A stretch of 64,000 bases of DNA from Pseudomonas shirazensis (GTDB lineage: Bacteria; Pseudomonadota; Gammaproteobacteria; Pseudomonadales; Pseudomonadaceae): assembly GCF_014268785.2 (NCBI RefSeq), contig NZ_JABWRD020000003.1:124001-188000 (forward strand), read 5' to 3'. Shown piece after piece: positions 50,050-58,733 of the stretch. How positions within the stretch are numbered: position 1 is the stretch's first letter; every line of letters starts with the position of its first letter. A program made the translations under genes and the position numbers. Below the pieces are notes generated by a model that saw only the letters and a program-made list of their open reading frames with translations, ran no database searches and was not told the origin of the DNA.

Positions 50050-52950
50050 ATGCCCCTCAGCACCCTGATTCAGCGTTCCAGCCAGCCAAGCCCTTCGCTC
50101 AGCGAAGCGCAGGCACATGCTTTGCTCAGGGCGCATTTTGACCTCGGCGGTAACCTGCAGGCGCTGGGCAGCCAACAGGACCTGAACCTGCGCCTGGACA
50201 GCGACCAGGGCCGCTTCGTGCTCAAGGCCTGCCACGGCAGCTATGCCGAGATCGAGCTGCAGGCGCAGCATGCGGCGCTGGCCTATCTGGCCGAGCAGGG
50301 CGTGCCGGTGCCGGGTGTGCGCGCTGCGCGCAACGGCGAGACGCTGCTGGCGCTGGACGTCGACGGCCAGCCACTGCGCGTGCGCGTGCTCGACTATATC
50401 GAAGGGCAATCGCTGACCCGCCTCAAACATATGCCGGCCAGTTTGATGGCCGAACTGGGCGCCTTGTGCGCGAAGGTTGACCTGGCCCTGGCCGACTTCG
50501 ACCATCCGGGCCTTGCGCGCACCCTGCAGTGGGACCCGCAACATGCCCAGGCGTTGATCGAGCACCTGTTGCCGGTGCTGGGCGATACGCCGCGCCGCGC
50601 CCAGCTGCAGGGGGTGGTTGCGCAGGCAGTTGAGGTGTTGGCCAAGGTGCAGGCGCAACTGCCGAGCCAGGCGGTGCATCTGGATATCACCGATGACAAT
50701 GTGGTCTGGCAGCGCGATGCCCAGCGCGAGTGGCAGTTGCAAGGTGTGATCGACTTTGGCGACCTGGTACGCACCTGGCGCATCGCTGACTTGTCGGTGA
50801 CCTGTGCCGCGCTACTGCACCATGCCGAAGGTGATCCGCTGCGGATTCTGCCGGTGGTCAGCGCTTATCACGAGGTCAATCTGCTCAGCGAGGCCGAGCT
50901 GCTGGCGCTGTGGCCGCTGGTGTTGATGCGTGCTGCGGTGCTGGTGCTGAGCAGCGAGCAGCAACTGACGGTCGATCCGGACAATCATTACATCCGCGAC
51001 AACATCACCCACGAGTGGGAGATCTTCAAGACCGCCACCTGTGTGCCAGCAGCATTGATGGAAGCGGCGATTCTGCAAGCCGCTGGGCAGCAATTGCCGG
51101 CGCTTCAATTGACCGGCTGCGCACCTTTACTGCCGGCGCTGGCAGGCCAGGCAGTCACCCGAGTCGACCTCGGCGTGCTCAGCAGGCACTGCGAGGCGGG
51201 CAACTGGCAGCAGCCTGGTTTTGATCAGGCTGTGCTGGCCGCCGAACCTGGCGTGGCTTGCAGCCTGCATGGGCAATATCGGCTGTCGCAAACCCACATT
51301 GACCGTCCCGACGAGCCGGCCACCTGTGCCCTCGGTGTCGAGCTGAAGCTAGCCGAAGGCAGCCCGCTGCAAGCGCCGCATGCTGGTATATGGCAGCGTG
51401 TGAGCGCCAACCACGGCTGCCTGCGCAGCGAGCATTTCAGCCTGTGGCTGCAAGGCTTGCAGAGCATGCCGGAGGATGGCCAAGCGCTGAATCTGGGTGA
51501 GGCGCTCGGCACCACTGGCAGCCTGCTCAGCGTACAGCTGTGCCGCGATAGCAGCGTGCAGCCGCCGTTCTTCGCCACGCCTTCAGCGGCGGCCGCCTGG
51601 CTGGCGCTGTGCCCGTCACCGCAAGCCTTGCTGGGGTTTGCCTGCGACGCCGAGCCACTGCCCGATGCGCAAGCGCTGCTGGCGCGCCGCGATGCCAGCT
51701 TCGCCCGCTCGCAAAAGCACTATTACGCGCAGCCGCCGCATATCGAGCGCGGCTGGCGCAACTACTTGATCGACATGCAGGGCCGCTCGTACCTGGACAT
51801 GCTCAACAACGTCGCCGTGCTGGGCCACGGCCACCCGCGCATGGCCGCCGAGTCGGCGCGGCAGTGGTCGCTGCTCAACACCAACTCGCGCTTCCACTAC
51901 GCCGCTGTCGCGGAGTTCTCCGAGCGCTTGCTGGCGCTGGCGCCGGAAGGCTTTGATCGGGTGTTTCTGGTAAACAGCGGCACCGAGGCCAACGACCTCG
52001 CCATCCGCCTGGCCTGGGCCTACAGCGGCGGGCGTGACCTGATCAGCGTGCTGGAGGCTTATCACGGCTGGTCGGTGGCTACCGATGCGATTTCCACCTC
52101 GATAGCCGACAACCCGCAAGCGCTGCAAACCCGCCCGGACTGGGTGCATCCGGTGGAGGCGCCGAACACCTTCCGCGGTCGCTATCGCGGCGATGACAGC
52201 ACCGCTGACTACCTGCGTGACGTCGATGCCAAGCTGGCCGACCTCGACGCCCGCGGCCGTCAGCTGGCGGGAATGATCTGCGAGCCGGTGTACGGCAACG
52301 CCGGCGGTATTTCGCTGCCGCCGGGCTACCTGCGCGAGGCCTACGCCAAGGTCCGTGCCCGTGGTGGGGTGTGCATCGCCGATGAGGTGCAGGTCGGTTA
52401 TGGCCGCCTCGGTGATTACTTCTGGGGCTTCGAGCAACAGGGTGTTGCCCCGGACATCATCACCATGGCCAAAGGCATGGGCAACGGCCAGCCGCTGGGT
52501 GCGGTGATCACCCGTCGTGAGATCGCCGAGGCGCTGGAAGCCGAGGGTTACTTCTTCTCGTCCGCCGGCGGCAGCCCGGTCAGTTGCCGGATCGGCCTGG
52601 CGGTGCTCGACGTGATGCAGGAGGAGGGCCTGTGGGACAACACCCGCAAGGTCGGCGGCTACTTCAAGGCGCGCTTGCAGGCATTGGTCGATAAACATCC
52701 GCTGGCGGGTGCTACCCATGGCTCAGGGTTCTATCTGGGGCTGGAGCTGGTGCGTGATCGGCACACCCTTGAACCGGCCACTGAAGAAACCACTACCTTG
52801 TGCAATCGCCTGCGCGATCTGGGCATCTTCATGCAGCCAACCGGCGATTACCTGAACATCCTCAAGATCAAACCGCCGATGTGCACCACCCGAGCCAGCG
52901 TTGATTATTTTGTCGATTGTGTGGATCGCATCCTGCAAGAAGGCCTCTAG
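50050..52950 (+). CDS. Fusion of aminoglycoside-phosphotransferase-like kinase, degenerate M23-like domain and class III PLP phospho-lyase
   Basis: A 966-residue three-domain protein. Residues about 1-340: APH-fold kinase with Brenner loop HLDITDDNVVW (about 210) and metal Asp in VIDFGDLVRTW. Residues about 390-490: a region resembling a lysostaphin-type M23 domain but with the zinc motif lost (ALGVEL where HLGxD is expected). Residues about 540-966: class III aminotransferase fold with NSGTEANDLAIRLAWAYSGG and the PLP lysine in ITMAKGMGNGQPLGAV. The C-terminal part resembles human AGXT2L-type phospho-lyases and the N-terminal part hydroxylysine kinase, so the protein may phosphorylate then eliminate phosphate from an amino alcohol such as hydroxylysine. 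The ATG at 50050 opens the conserved part. Confidence 0.85.
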   Translation: MPLSTLIQRSSQPSPSLSEAQAHALLRAHFDLGGNLQALGSQQDLNLRLDSDQGRFVLKACHGSYAEIELQAQHAALAYLAEQGVPVPGVRAARNGETLLALDVDGQPLRVRVLDYIEGQSLTRLKHMPASLMAELGALCAKVDLALADFDHPGLARTLQWDPQHAQALIEHLLPVLGDTPRRAQLQGVVAQAVEVLAKVQAQLPSQAVHLDITDDNVVWQRDAQREWQLQGVIDFGDLVRTWRIADLSVTCAALLHHAEGDPLRILPVVSAYHEVNLLSEAELLALWPLVLMRAAVLVLSSEQQLTVDPDNHYIRDNITHEWEIFKTATCVPAALMEAAILQAAGQQLPALQLTGCAPLLPALAGQAVTRVDLGVLSRHCEAGNWQQPGFDQAVLAAEPGVACSLHGQYRLSQTHIDRPDEPATCALGVELKLAEGSPLQAPHAGIWQRVSANHGCLRSEHFSLWLQGLQSMPEDGQALNLGEALGTTGSLLSVQLCRDSSVQPPFFATPSAAAAWLALCPSPQALLGFACDAEPLPDAQALLARRDASFARSQKHYYAQPPHIERGWRNYLIDMQGRSYLDMLNNVAVLGHGHPRMAAESARQWSLLNTNSRFHYAAVAEFSERLLALAPEGFDRVFLVNSGTEANDLAIRLAWAYSGGRDLISVLEAYHGWSVATDAISTSIADNPQALQTRPDWVHPVEAPNTFRGRYRGDDSTADYLRDVDAKLADLDARGRQLAGMICEPVYGNAGGISLPPGYLREAYAKVRARGGVCIADEVQVGYGRLGDYFWGFEQQGVAPDIITMAKGMGNGQPLGAVITRREIAEALEAEGYFFSSAGGSPVSCRIGLAVLDVMQEEGLWDNTRKVGGYFKARLQALVDKHPLAGATHGSGFYLGLELVRDRHTLEPATEETTTLCNRLRDLGIFMQPTGDYLNILKIKPPMCTTRASVDYFVDCVDRILQEGL

Positions 52951-53126
52951 CAGCGAACTGGGTCGACTCAATACTCGATTGTTATCGGTTATTTAGTCGG
53001 CCCTTCGTCTGTATTTTCTTCTTCGTCACTATAATTCCAGATAATTATCGGCTATAACTGCTCTCAGTGCATGCCGGGCTACCCTGTGCGCCCGCACATA
53101 CCTCAACTGTAATGCAGAGGACACCG

Positions 53127-54233
53127 ATGAAAACCCTCACCTCGACTCCCCGCGCCGATGGCTTCCATATGCCTGCCGAGTGGGCGCCACAGACCCAGGC
53201 CTGGATGATCTGGCCCGAGCGCCCGGACAACTGGCGCCTCGGTGGCAAGCCGGTGCAGGCGGCGCACGTGACCCTGGCCAAGGCAATTGCCCGCTTTGAG
53301 CCGGTGACGGTTGGGGTGTCTGCTGCTCAGTACCAGAACGCCCGGCGCCAACTCGACCTGCCTAACATCCGCGTGGTCGAGCTGAGCAACGACGACGCCT
53401 GGGTGCGTGACACCGGCCCGACCTTCGTGATCAACGACCACGGCGAAGTGCGCGGCGTCGATTGGGCTTTCAACGCCTGGGGCGGTTTTGATGGTGGCCT
53501 GTATGCACCGTGGAACCGTGACGAAGACGTCGCCACCAAAATTCTCGAAATGGAACGCTGCCAGCGTTACCAGACCGAAGGCTTCGTGCTTGAAGGCGGC
53601 TCGATCCACGTCGACGGTGAAGGCACGCTGATCACCACCGAAGAGTGCCTGCTCAACCGTAACCGCAACCCACACCTGAGCCGCGAGCAGATCGAACAGA
53701 TCCTGCGCGACCAGTTGGCGGTAGACACCATTGTCTGGCTGCCTGACGGCCTGTTCAACGACGAGACCGATGGCCACGTCGACAACTTCTGCTGTTACGT
53801 CGCCCCAGGTGAGGTGTTACTGGCCTGGACCGATGATTCCAACGACCCCAACTACGCGCGCTGCCACGCCGCATTGGAAGTGCTGGAAAACACCCGTGAC
53901 GCCAAAGGCCGCACTTTTGTAGTGCACAAGATGCCGATCCCAGGCCCGCTCTACGCAACCGAAGAAGAGTGCGCAGGCGTCGACCAGGTGGCCGGTAGCC
54001 AGGAGCGCAGCCCTGCCGAGCGCCTGGCGGGCTCGTACGTGAACTTCCTGATCGTCAACGGCGGCATCATCGCGCCAAGCTTCGATGACCCGGCAGATGC
54101 CGAAGCTAGAGCCATTCTGGCGAAGATCTTCCCCAACCATGAGGTGGTGATGATCCCCGGCCGCGAGCTGCTGCTCGGTGGCGGTAACATCCACTGCCTG
54201 ACTCAGCAACAACCGGCGCCGCATAAGCGCTAA
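53127..54233 (+). CDS. aguA: Agmatine deiminase
   Basis: A 368-residue guanidino-modifying enzyme converting agmatine to N-carbamoylputrescine and ammonia. Motifs: HMPAEWAPQTQAWMIWPERP, DDAWVRDTGPTFVIN, WAFNAWGGFDGGLYAPWNRD, and the catalytic Cys in LGGGNIHCLTQQ near residue 357. The ATG at 53127 gives the standard length. The partner aguB is not beside it. A terminator follows. Confidence 0.95.
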   Translation: MKTLTSTPRADGFHMPAEWAPQTQAWMIWPERPDNWRLGGKPVQAAHVTLAKAIARFEPVTVGVSAAQYQNARRQLDLPNIRVVELSNDDAWVRDTGPTFVINDHGEVRGVDWAFNAWGGFDGGLYAPWNRDEDVATKILEMERCQRYQTEGFVLEGGSIHVDGEGTLITTEECLLNRNRNPHLSREQIEQILRDQLAVDTIVWLPDGLFNDETDGHVDNFCCYVAPGEVLLAWTDDSNDPNYARCHAALEVLENTRDAKGRTFVVHKMPIPGPLYATEEECAGVDQVAGSQERSPAERLAGSYVNFLIVNGGIIAPSFDDPADAEARAILAKIFPNHEVVMIPGRELLLGGGNIHCLTQQQPAPHKR

Positions 54234-54250
54234 CTCTCTGATAAGAAAGA

Positions 54251-54276
54251 AGCCCGTCGATTGACGGGCTTTTTTT
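54251..54276 (+). terminator. Rho-independent terminator of aguA
   Basis: Stem AGCCCGTC/GACGGGCT followed by six T. Confidence 0.92.
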
Positions 54277-54342
54277 ATGCGCGGCTGACGGCAGACGCGG
54301 TAAATGGCACACCTCTTGTATCGTTTCCCATTGTGTTTCAAG

Positions 54343-54364
54343 CAGATAGGTTTAAACCGATCTG
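54343..54364. promoter_or_regulatory. 22-bp near-perfect palindrome before a small hypothetical gene
   Basis: Arms CAGAT (54343-54347) and ATCTG (54360-54364) enclose a perfect core GGTTTAAACC (54349-54358). Ten of 11 pairs match. It lies 54 bp before the start of the 65-residue gene and may be an operator for that gene. Confidence 0.5.
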
Positions 54365-54417
54365 TCACAAACTCAACGTAAGTTAGCCGCTCACGGGCCC
54401 AGGGAGTATGTGTTGAA

Positions 54418-54615
54418 ATGAATGCAGCAAGTGAGTCGGTTTTGCGCCCATCGGCAGTAAATCACCAATCGCTCAAAATGCTGACGCAGTGGTTGAAGCA
54501 CCATGGAAGCAAGCGGGTCAGGACGACCGATACCCGACGTCTGTTGCATGAGCGCTATCCACGAGGACTGATCAGCGATGCTGAGCTGGAGGCGCTGGTA
54601 GCCATTTGGCATTGA
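54418..54615 (+). CDS. Small hypothetical protein, 65 residues
   Basis: A basic-centred helical protein (SLKMLTQWLKHHGSKRVRTT, then DTRRLLHERYPRGLISDAEL) with no domain I recognise. AGGGAG lies about 12 bases upstream of the ATG, a little far. A good terminator directly after the stop supports that it is a real expressed unit. Length and charge would suit a small DNA- or RNA-binding protein, but that is speculation. Confidence 0.6.
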   Translation: MNAASESVLRPSAVNHQSLKMLTQWLKHHGSKRVRTTDTRRLLHERYPRGLISDAELEALVAIWH

Positions 54616-54646
54616 GCAGACAGTGCTCCCGAGCTGTTGAACAAGA

Positions 54647-54675
54647 ACGCCACCGCTGATTGCGGTGGCGTTTTT
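54647..54675. terminator. Bidirectional terminator
   Basis: Stem ACGCCACCGC/GCGGTGGCGT, T-run on the plus side, between the small gene and the convergent TonB receptor gene. Confidence 0.88.
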
Positions 54676-54689
54676 ATTGGGCGAGTGAA

Positions 54690-56792
54690 TCAGAAGTTGT
54701 AGGTGCCGGTCACGACCAGGCTGCGCGGGTCGCCGAACTGGATCTGTGCGGCGCTGGTGGCGGAGGCGTAGTAAGTCTTGTCGGTCAGGTTGTTCAGTGC
54801 GGCGCGCACATCCCAGTCCGTGGTGCGCAGGCCGACCAGCGCGTCCCAGCGGCCATAGCCTGGCAGCAGGGTGGTGTTCTGGTTGTCGGCAAAGCGCTCG
54901 CCAACCATTGTCAGGCCGGTTTCGGCGTACCAGCCCAGTTGCGGTTTCCAGCTGATGAACAGACTGCCGTTGCGCTTGGCCACATCATTGATGCGGTTGC
55001 CTTCCAGGCCGTTGTTGTCTTTGACGATGGTTGCATCCTGCAGACCGATGCCAGCGCGCACATACCAGTTGCCGACGATGTTGCCGGTTGCGGTCAGCTC
55101 TATTCCTCGCGAGCGTTGCAGGCCGCTGAGCTGGATCAGCTCAGGGTTGATCGGGTCGCGGGTGCGGCGGTTGTATAGCTCCAGTTCATAGATTGCCAGG
55201 GTGGTGCTCAGGCGCTCGTCGAACCAGTCGCTCTTGACCCCGACCTCCTTCTGCCGGCTCAGCTCAGGGTCGGTGTCGTTGGTATTGCCGGCGGCGTCTG
55301 GCGTGATGCCGATCAGGCCACCGCCGACTGGCGAAAAGGTCTTGCTCCACGAGGCGTAGAACGAGTGCTCGCGCCACGGTGAGTACACCACGCCAATGCG
55401 CGGGCTGGTGCTGGTACTGGTTTGTGGCTCGCTGCGGTTGGTCAGGCGGTTGGTGGTCTCGACTTCGAAGCGATCGAAGCGCAAGCCTGCGAGGATCTGC
55501 CATTGCTCGTTCAGGCGGATCTGGTCCTGCAGGTACAGGCCGCGGCTGTCGACCACGGTGTGGTTGTTGCTCGACACGCGCATTCGGCCGTTGTGTTGCA
55601 GGCTGCGGTCAGGGTTGTCCAGGTCAAGGCTCGGCACCGCCGTGCCGCCTTGGTTGGTCGGCAAGGCATTGCGCAACAGCGGGTCGCGGCGCTGGTGGCC
55701 CAGCTCCAGGCCGACCAGCACGGTGTGGTGCAGGCCCCAGGTGGCGAACTCGCCTTCGGCTTCGAGGTTGTTGAACAGGTTGCGAGTTTTCAGATCCTGC
55801 TGCCAACGCTGGCGAGTCACCGTGTTGCTGGCGGCGTTGTAGCCGGTGGCGTAGGTGTTGTCGAACTGGCTGTCGAGCTGGAACAGGCCCAGCGTGTGGC
55901 GCAGCTGCCAGTTGTCGCTGAGCTGATAGTTCAAGCGCGAGCGCAGCGACTGCGCCTGGTCATCGATGAAGTCGCGCTGGGTGTCGCTGTAAGTGGTGCC
56001 ACGGTCGACGTCGGCTGGGCGGCCATTCACACCGGGGATGCCGCGGTCCGGGGTGCGGTTGAAGCGGCTGTATTCGTACTGCACCAGCCAGTTCAGGTCT
56101 GGCGTCAGTTGCCAGCTCATCGACGGCGCGAACAGCTGACGGTTGCCATCGACGCCATCGCGAAAGCTGTTGTAGTCGAGGTTGCCCATGTTCAAACGCA
56201 GGCTGATGGTGTCGCTTGGGTCGGCGCTGAGGTCGGCGTACAGGCTGCGCATATCTTCGCTGCCCGCCTGGGCTTCGATGCTCGAGCGCCGGCCATGCTC
56301 TGGCGCCTTGCTCACCCGGTTGACGATACCGCCCTGGCCGCCACGGCCATACAGCACCGCGGCCGGGCCCTTGAGCACCTCGACCCGCTCGATGTTGTGC
56401 AGATCGCGTATGTATTGGCTGTCGTCGCGAATGCCGTCCAGGTAGAAGTCGTTGCTGCTCTCGAAGCCGCGGATACGCACGCTGTCGAAACGCGTGTCGG
56501 CACCGCTGCTGACGTTGGGGATGCCCTCCAGTGCCTTGCCCAGGTTGTTGCTGCCGTAATCCAGCAGGTTGCTGGTCTTCACCGTGTCGATGGCTTGCGG
56601 TACGTCGCGCACCGGGGTGGAGGTGCGAGTTGCAGTGCTGACGTCCTTGACCCGGGGGTTGTCCCGTTCGCGCTCGCCATCGGCGGTGACTGAAAGCTCT
56701 GGCAGGGTGGTGGTGGCGGCAGTGGCAACACCTGCGCTGCACAGCAGCGACAGGCTCAGGGACAGGGGCGAAAGGCGGCGAGGCACACGCAT
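54690..56792 (-). CDS. TonB-dependent siderophore receptor
   Basis: A 700-residue outer-membrane receptor. Signal peptide to about residue 27 (AGVATA-ATTT), TonB-box-like LPELSVTADG, plug domain at about 55-170 (RDVPQAIDTVKTSNLLDYGS; VRIRGFESSNDFYLDGIRDD; VEVLKGPAAVLYGRGGQGGI), then a 22-strand barrel ending in SLVVTGTYNF with terminal Phe. The plug motifs are those of catecholate/hydroxamate receptors of the Fiu-FhuE type; the specific siderophore is unknown. The ATG at 56792 opens the signal peptide. A Fur-like site lies 43 bp upstream. Confidence 0.92.
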   Translation of the reverse strand: MRVPRRLSPLSLSLSLLCSAGVATAATTTLPELSVTADGERERDNPRVKDVSTATRTSTPVRDVPQAIDTVKTSNLLDYGSNNLGKALEGIPNVSSGADTRFDSVRIRGFESSNDFYLDGIRDDSQYIRDLHNIERVEVLKGPAAVLYGRGGQGGIVNRVSKAPEHGRRSSIEAQAGSEDMRSLYADLSADPSDTISLRLNMGNLDYNSFRDGVDGNRQLFAPSMSWQLTPDLNWLVQYEYSRFNRTPDRGIPGVNGRPADVDRGTTYSDTQRDFIDDQAQSLRSRLNYQLSDNWQLRHTLGLFQLDSQFDNTYATGYNAASNTVTRQRWQQDLKTRNLFNNLEAEGEFATWGLHHTVLVGLELGHQRRDPLLRNALPTNQGGTAVPSLDLDNPDRSLQHNGRMRVSSNNHTVVDSRGLYLQDQIRLNEQWQILAGLRFDRFEVETTNRLTNRSEPQTSTSTSPRIGVVYSPWREHSFYASWSKTFSPVGGGLIGITPDAAGNTNDTDPELSRQKEVGVKSDWFDERLSTTLAIYELELYNRRTRDPINPELIQLSGLQRSRGIELTATGNIVGNWYVRAGIGLQDATIVKDNNGLEGNRINDVAKRNGSLFISWKPQLGWYAETGLTMVGERFADNQNTTLLPGYGRWDALVGLRTTDWDVRAALNNLTDKTYYASATSAAQIQFGDPRSLVVTGTYNF

Positions 56793-56834
56793 GACGGCAT
56801 CCAAACAAGCAGTTAATGAAAAATGGATGCGGAT

Positions 56835-56853
56835 GGTAATGCTTGCTATTAAC
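56835..56853 (-). promoter_or_regulatory. Candidate Fur box of the siderophore receptor gene
   Basis: On the minus strand the 19 bases GTTAATAGCAAGCATTACC match the Fur consensus GATAATGATAATCATTATC at 13 of 19 positions. It sits 43 bp before the receptor start, suited to iron repression. Confidence 0.6.
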
Positions 56854-57063
56854 GCTTGCTCGGGTAATTTGTAAAGCCCTGTCTTTACATGTGTATCTGG
56901 ATGTAACAGGGGCGGCGGCGCTGATCGTAGAGCCATTTATTGCTGCATGTAGGTTGAATTACCGCCTCTCGGGACAAAATGCCCCACGCAACGGCAGATA
57001 CGCATTGAAATGCACTATTGCGAGGTGTTTTTTTGGTTATATACACCTGCCTTTCACGATTTT

Positions 57064-57124
57064 TTGACATTGAGAAGCAGGGGCGGCTAGGATTCGCCAT
57101 CGCTTGCTGGCCATGACATGGCCA
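57064..57124 (+). promoter_or_regulatory. Promoter and downstream palindrome of the OprQ-like gene
   Basis: TTGACA/TAGGAT with 18-bp spacing is followed 14 bp later by TGGCCAT-GAC-ATGGCCA (57108-57124), placed where a bound repressor would block elongation or where the RNA could fold. Confidence 0.5.
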
Positions 57125-57262
57125 TGCGGCTGCGAAAGCCCGCCAGTTGAGCATCGGCACGGCTTGTCAGTTGGATCCGCATAACGTCGAACCTACGAAG
57201 GGGCGTTGGTTTCCGGGCGTAAAAATGCACAGTGTTTTTGATTAAAAATAAAGGAAAAGAAA

Positions 57263-58582
57263 ATGTTGAAAACCAGGATCAGCCTGATCGCCCTGGCACT
57301 CGTTGCCGCGACCCAGGCACAGGCCAATGACCAGGCCGAGAGCAAGGGCTTTGTTGAAGACAGCCACGCCAACATCCTGCTGCGCAACGGTTTCATCAAC
57401 CGTGACAAGAAACACGGCACCAATGACCAGTCCCAATGGGGCCAGGCCTTCATCGGTAACTTCTCCTCCGGCTTCACCCAAGGCACCGTCGGTGTAGGCG
57501 TTGACGCCTTCGGCCTGTACGCACTGCGCCTGGACGGCGGCAAAGGCCGTAACGGCGGCGGCGGTATCGACTTCTTCAAGCGGGAAAACACCGTTGACGC
57601 AGATGGCCAGAGCGCTGCTGCCAACGACCTCGCCCGTGCTGGTGCTGCGGTCAAGTTCCGCATCTCCAACACCGTGCTGAAGTACGGCGACCAGATGCCT
57701 GCCCTGCCAGTTCTGCAGTACGACGATTCGCGCCTGCTGCCAGAGAGCTTCACCGGCACCATGATCACCTCCAAGGAGATCGAAGGCCTGGAGCTGAACG
57801 CCGGTCGCTTCACCCAGGAAGCTCGCAAGAGCGCCCAGGGCCGCGACAGTGGTGGCCTGAAGTCGATCAACGTGCTGGGTGGTAGCTACAAGTTCACCGA
57901 CAACTTCACCGCGTCGCTGTACAGCGCCGACACCGAAGACGTCATGAAGAAGCACTACCTGGGCTTGAACTACGTCTTCCCGATCGCTGCTGACCAGTCG
58001 CTGACCCTCGATTTCAACGGCTACAAGTCGGACATCGACAAGAAGTTCGTCCAGGCTGCAGGCCTGAACGGCGACTCCAACACCATCTGGAGCCTGGCCG
58101 CTACCTACGCCTACGGCGCGCACTCGTTCACCCTGGCGCACCAGCGCAGCACCGGCAGCACCGGCTACAACTACGGCTGGTACCAGAACGAAGGCGGCGT
58201 GGGTGACGGTGGTTCGACCATCTATCTGGCCAACTCGTACTGGTCTGACTTCAACGCTGAAGACGAGCGCTCCTGGCAGCTCGGCTACGGCCTGGACTTC
58301 AGCACCTTCGGCGTGCCTGGCCTGACCTACAAGCTGGCCTACGTTGTCGGCGACAACATCAACACCCGCAACGCTGCCAACCCACAAGGCTTCGGCGAAG
58401 GCAAAGAGCGCGAGATCTTCAGCCAGGTCCGTTACGTCGTTCAAGACGGCCCGGCCAAGGACCTGTCGGTCAAACTGCGTGGCTCGTTCCTGCGTACCAA
58501 CAACGCGGTACAGCAGAACGGCTACAACGACGACGGCAACGAAGTTCGTGTGTTTGTTGAGTATCCGATCAGCATCTTCTGA
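57263..58582 (+). CDS. oprQ: OprD-family porin (OprQ-like)
   Basis: A 439-residue outer-membrane porin, second of its family in the window. Signal peptide to about residue 22 (TQAQA-NDQ), then ESKGFVEDSHANILLRNGFI, QFVGNFSSGFTQGTVGVGVD-like loop blocks, MPALPVLQYDDSRLLPESFT and EVRVFVEYPISIF at the end. The P. putida gene in this position is known as oprQ from memory. OprD porins pass small polar nutrients. AAGGA precedes the ATG. Confidence 0.88.
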   Translation: MLKTRISLIALALVAATQAQANDQAESKGFVEDSHANILLRNGFINRDKKHGTNDQSQWGQAFIGNFSSGFTQGTVGVGVDAFGLYALRLDGGKGRNGGGGIDFFKRENTVDADGQSAAANDLARAGAAVKFRISNTVLKYGDQMPALPVLQYDDSRLLPESFTGTMITSKEIEGLELNAGRFTQEARKSAQGRDSGGLKSINVLGGSYKFTDNFTASLYSADTEDVMKKHYLGLNYVFPIAADQSLTLDFNGYKSDIDKKFVQAAGLNGDSNTIWSLAATYAYGAHSFTLAHQRSTGSTGYNYGWYQNEGGVGDGGSTIYLANSYWSDFNAEDERSWQLGYGLDFSTFGVPGLTYKLAYVVGDNINTRNAANPQGFGEGKEREIFSQVRYVVQDGPAKDLSVKLRGSFLRTNNAVQQNGYNDDGNEVRVFVEYPISIF

Positions 58583-58600
58583 TTCTGGTTGGGTGACGGA

Positions 58601-58625
58601 AAGGGCCGCTTAGCGGCCCTTTTTG
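58601..58625 (+). terminator. Rho-independent terminator of oprQ
   Basis: Stem AGGGCCGC/GCGGCCCT followed by TTTT. Confidence 0.88.
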
Positions 58626-58676
58626 CGTTTTGGAATCCAGGTCTTTGAAGTGCGGCCATCTCAAATTGCATGAAAA

Positions 58677-58733
58677 TTGAAATGGCTGAGTTACTGCTGT
58701 AGTCTCATTTCAAACTCTCTGGTTTTTGAAATG
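58677..58733. promoter_or_regulatory. Three TTGAAATG boxes at the fic start
   Basis: TTGAAATG at 58677-58684, its reverse complement CATTTCAA at 58706-58713, and TTGAAATG again at 58726-58733, the last overlapping the fic start codon. The arrangement suggests a repressor operator, possibly for autoregulation. Confidence 0.55.

Larger units (their letters stand above)
56793..57262. promoter_or_regulatory. Divergent control region between receptor and OprQ-like porin
   Basis: 470 bp without a convincing gene. The receptor side holds the Fur-like site. The porin side holds TTGACA (57064-57069), 18-bp spacer, TAGGAT (57088-57093), then a perfect 7-bp-arm palindrome at 57108-57124, and a long leader to the ribosome site AAGGA before 57263. 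Confidence 0.5.

Noticed and set aside
49872..50063. N-terminal extension of RfbB to 50063
   Set aside because: The NAD-binding motif begins directly after the ATG at 49871, and the extension would overlap the divergent fusion gene.
55422..56693. Plus-strand open frame opposite the TonB-dependent receptor
   Set aside because: Shadow frame; the receptor has signal peptide, plug motifs and a terminal Phe.
57242..58444. Minus-strand open frame of 400 codons opposite the OprQ-like porin
   Set aside because: Shadow of the porin; the porin has signal peptide, family motifs, ribosome site and terminator.
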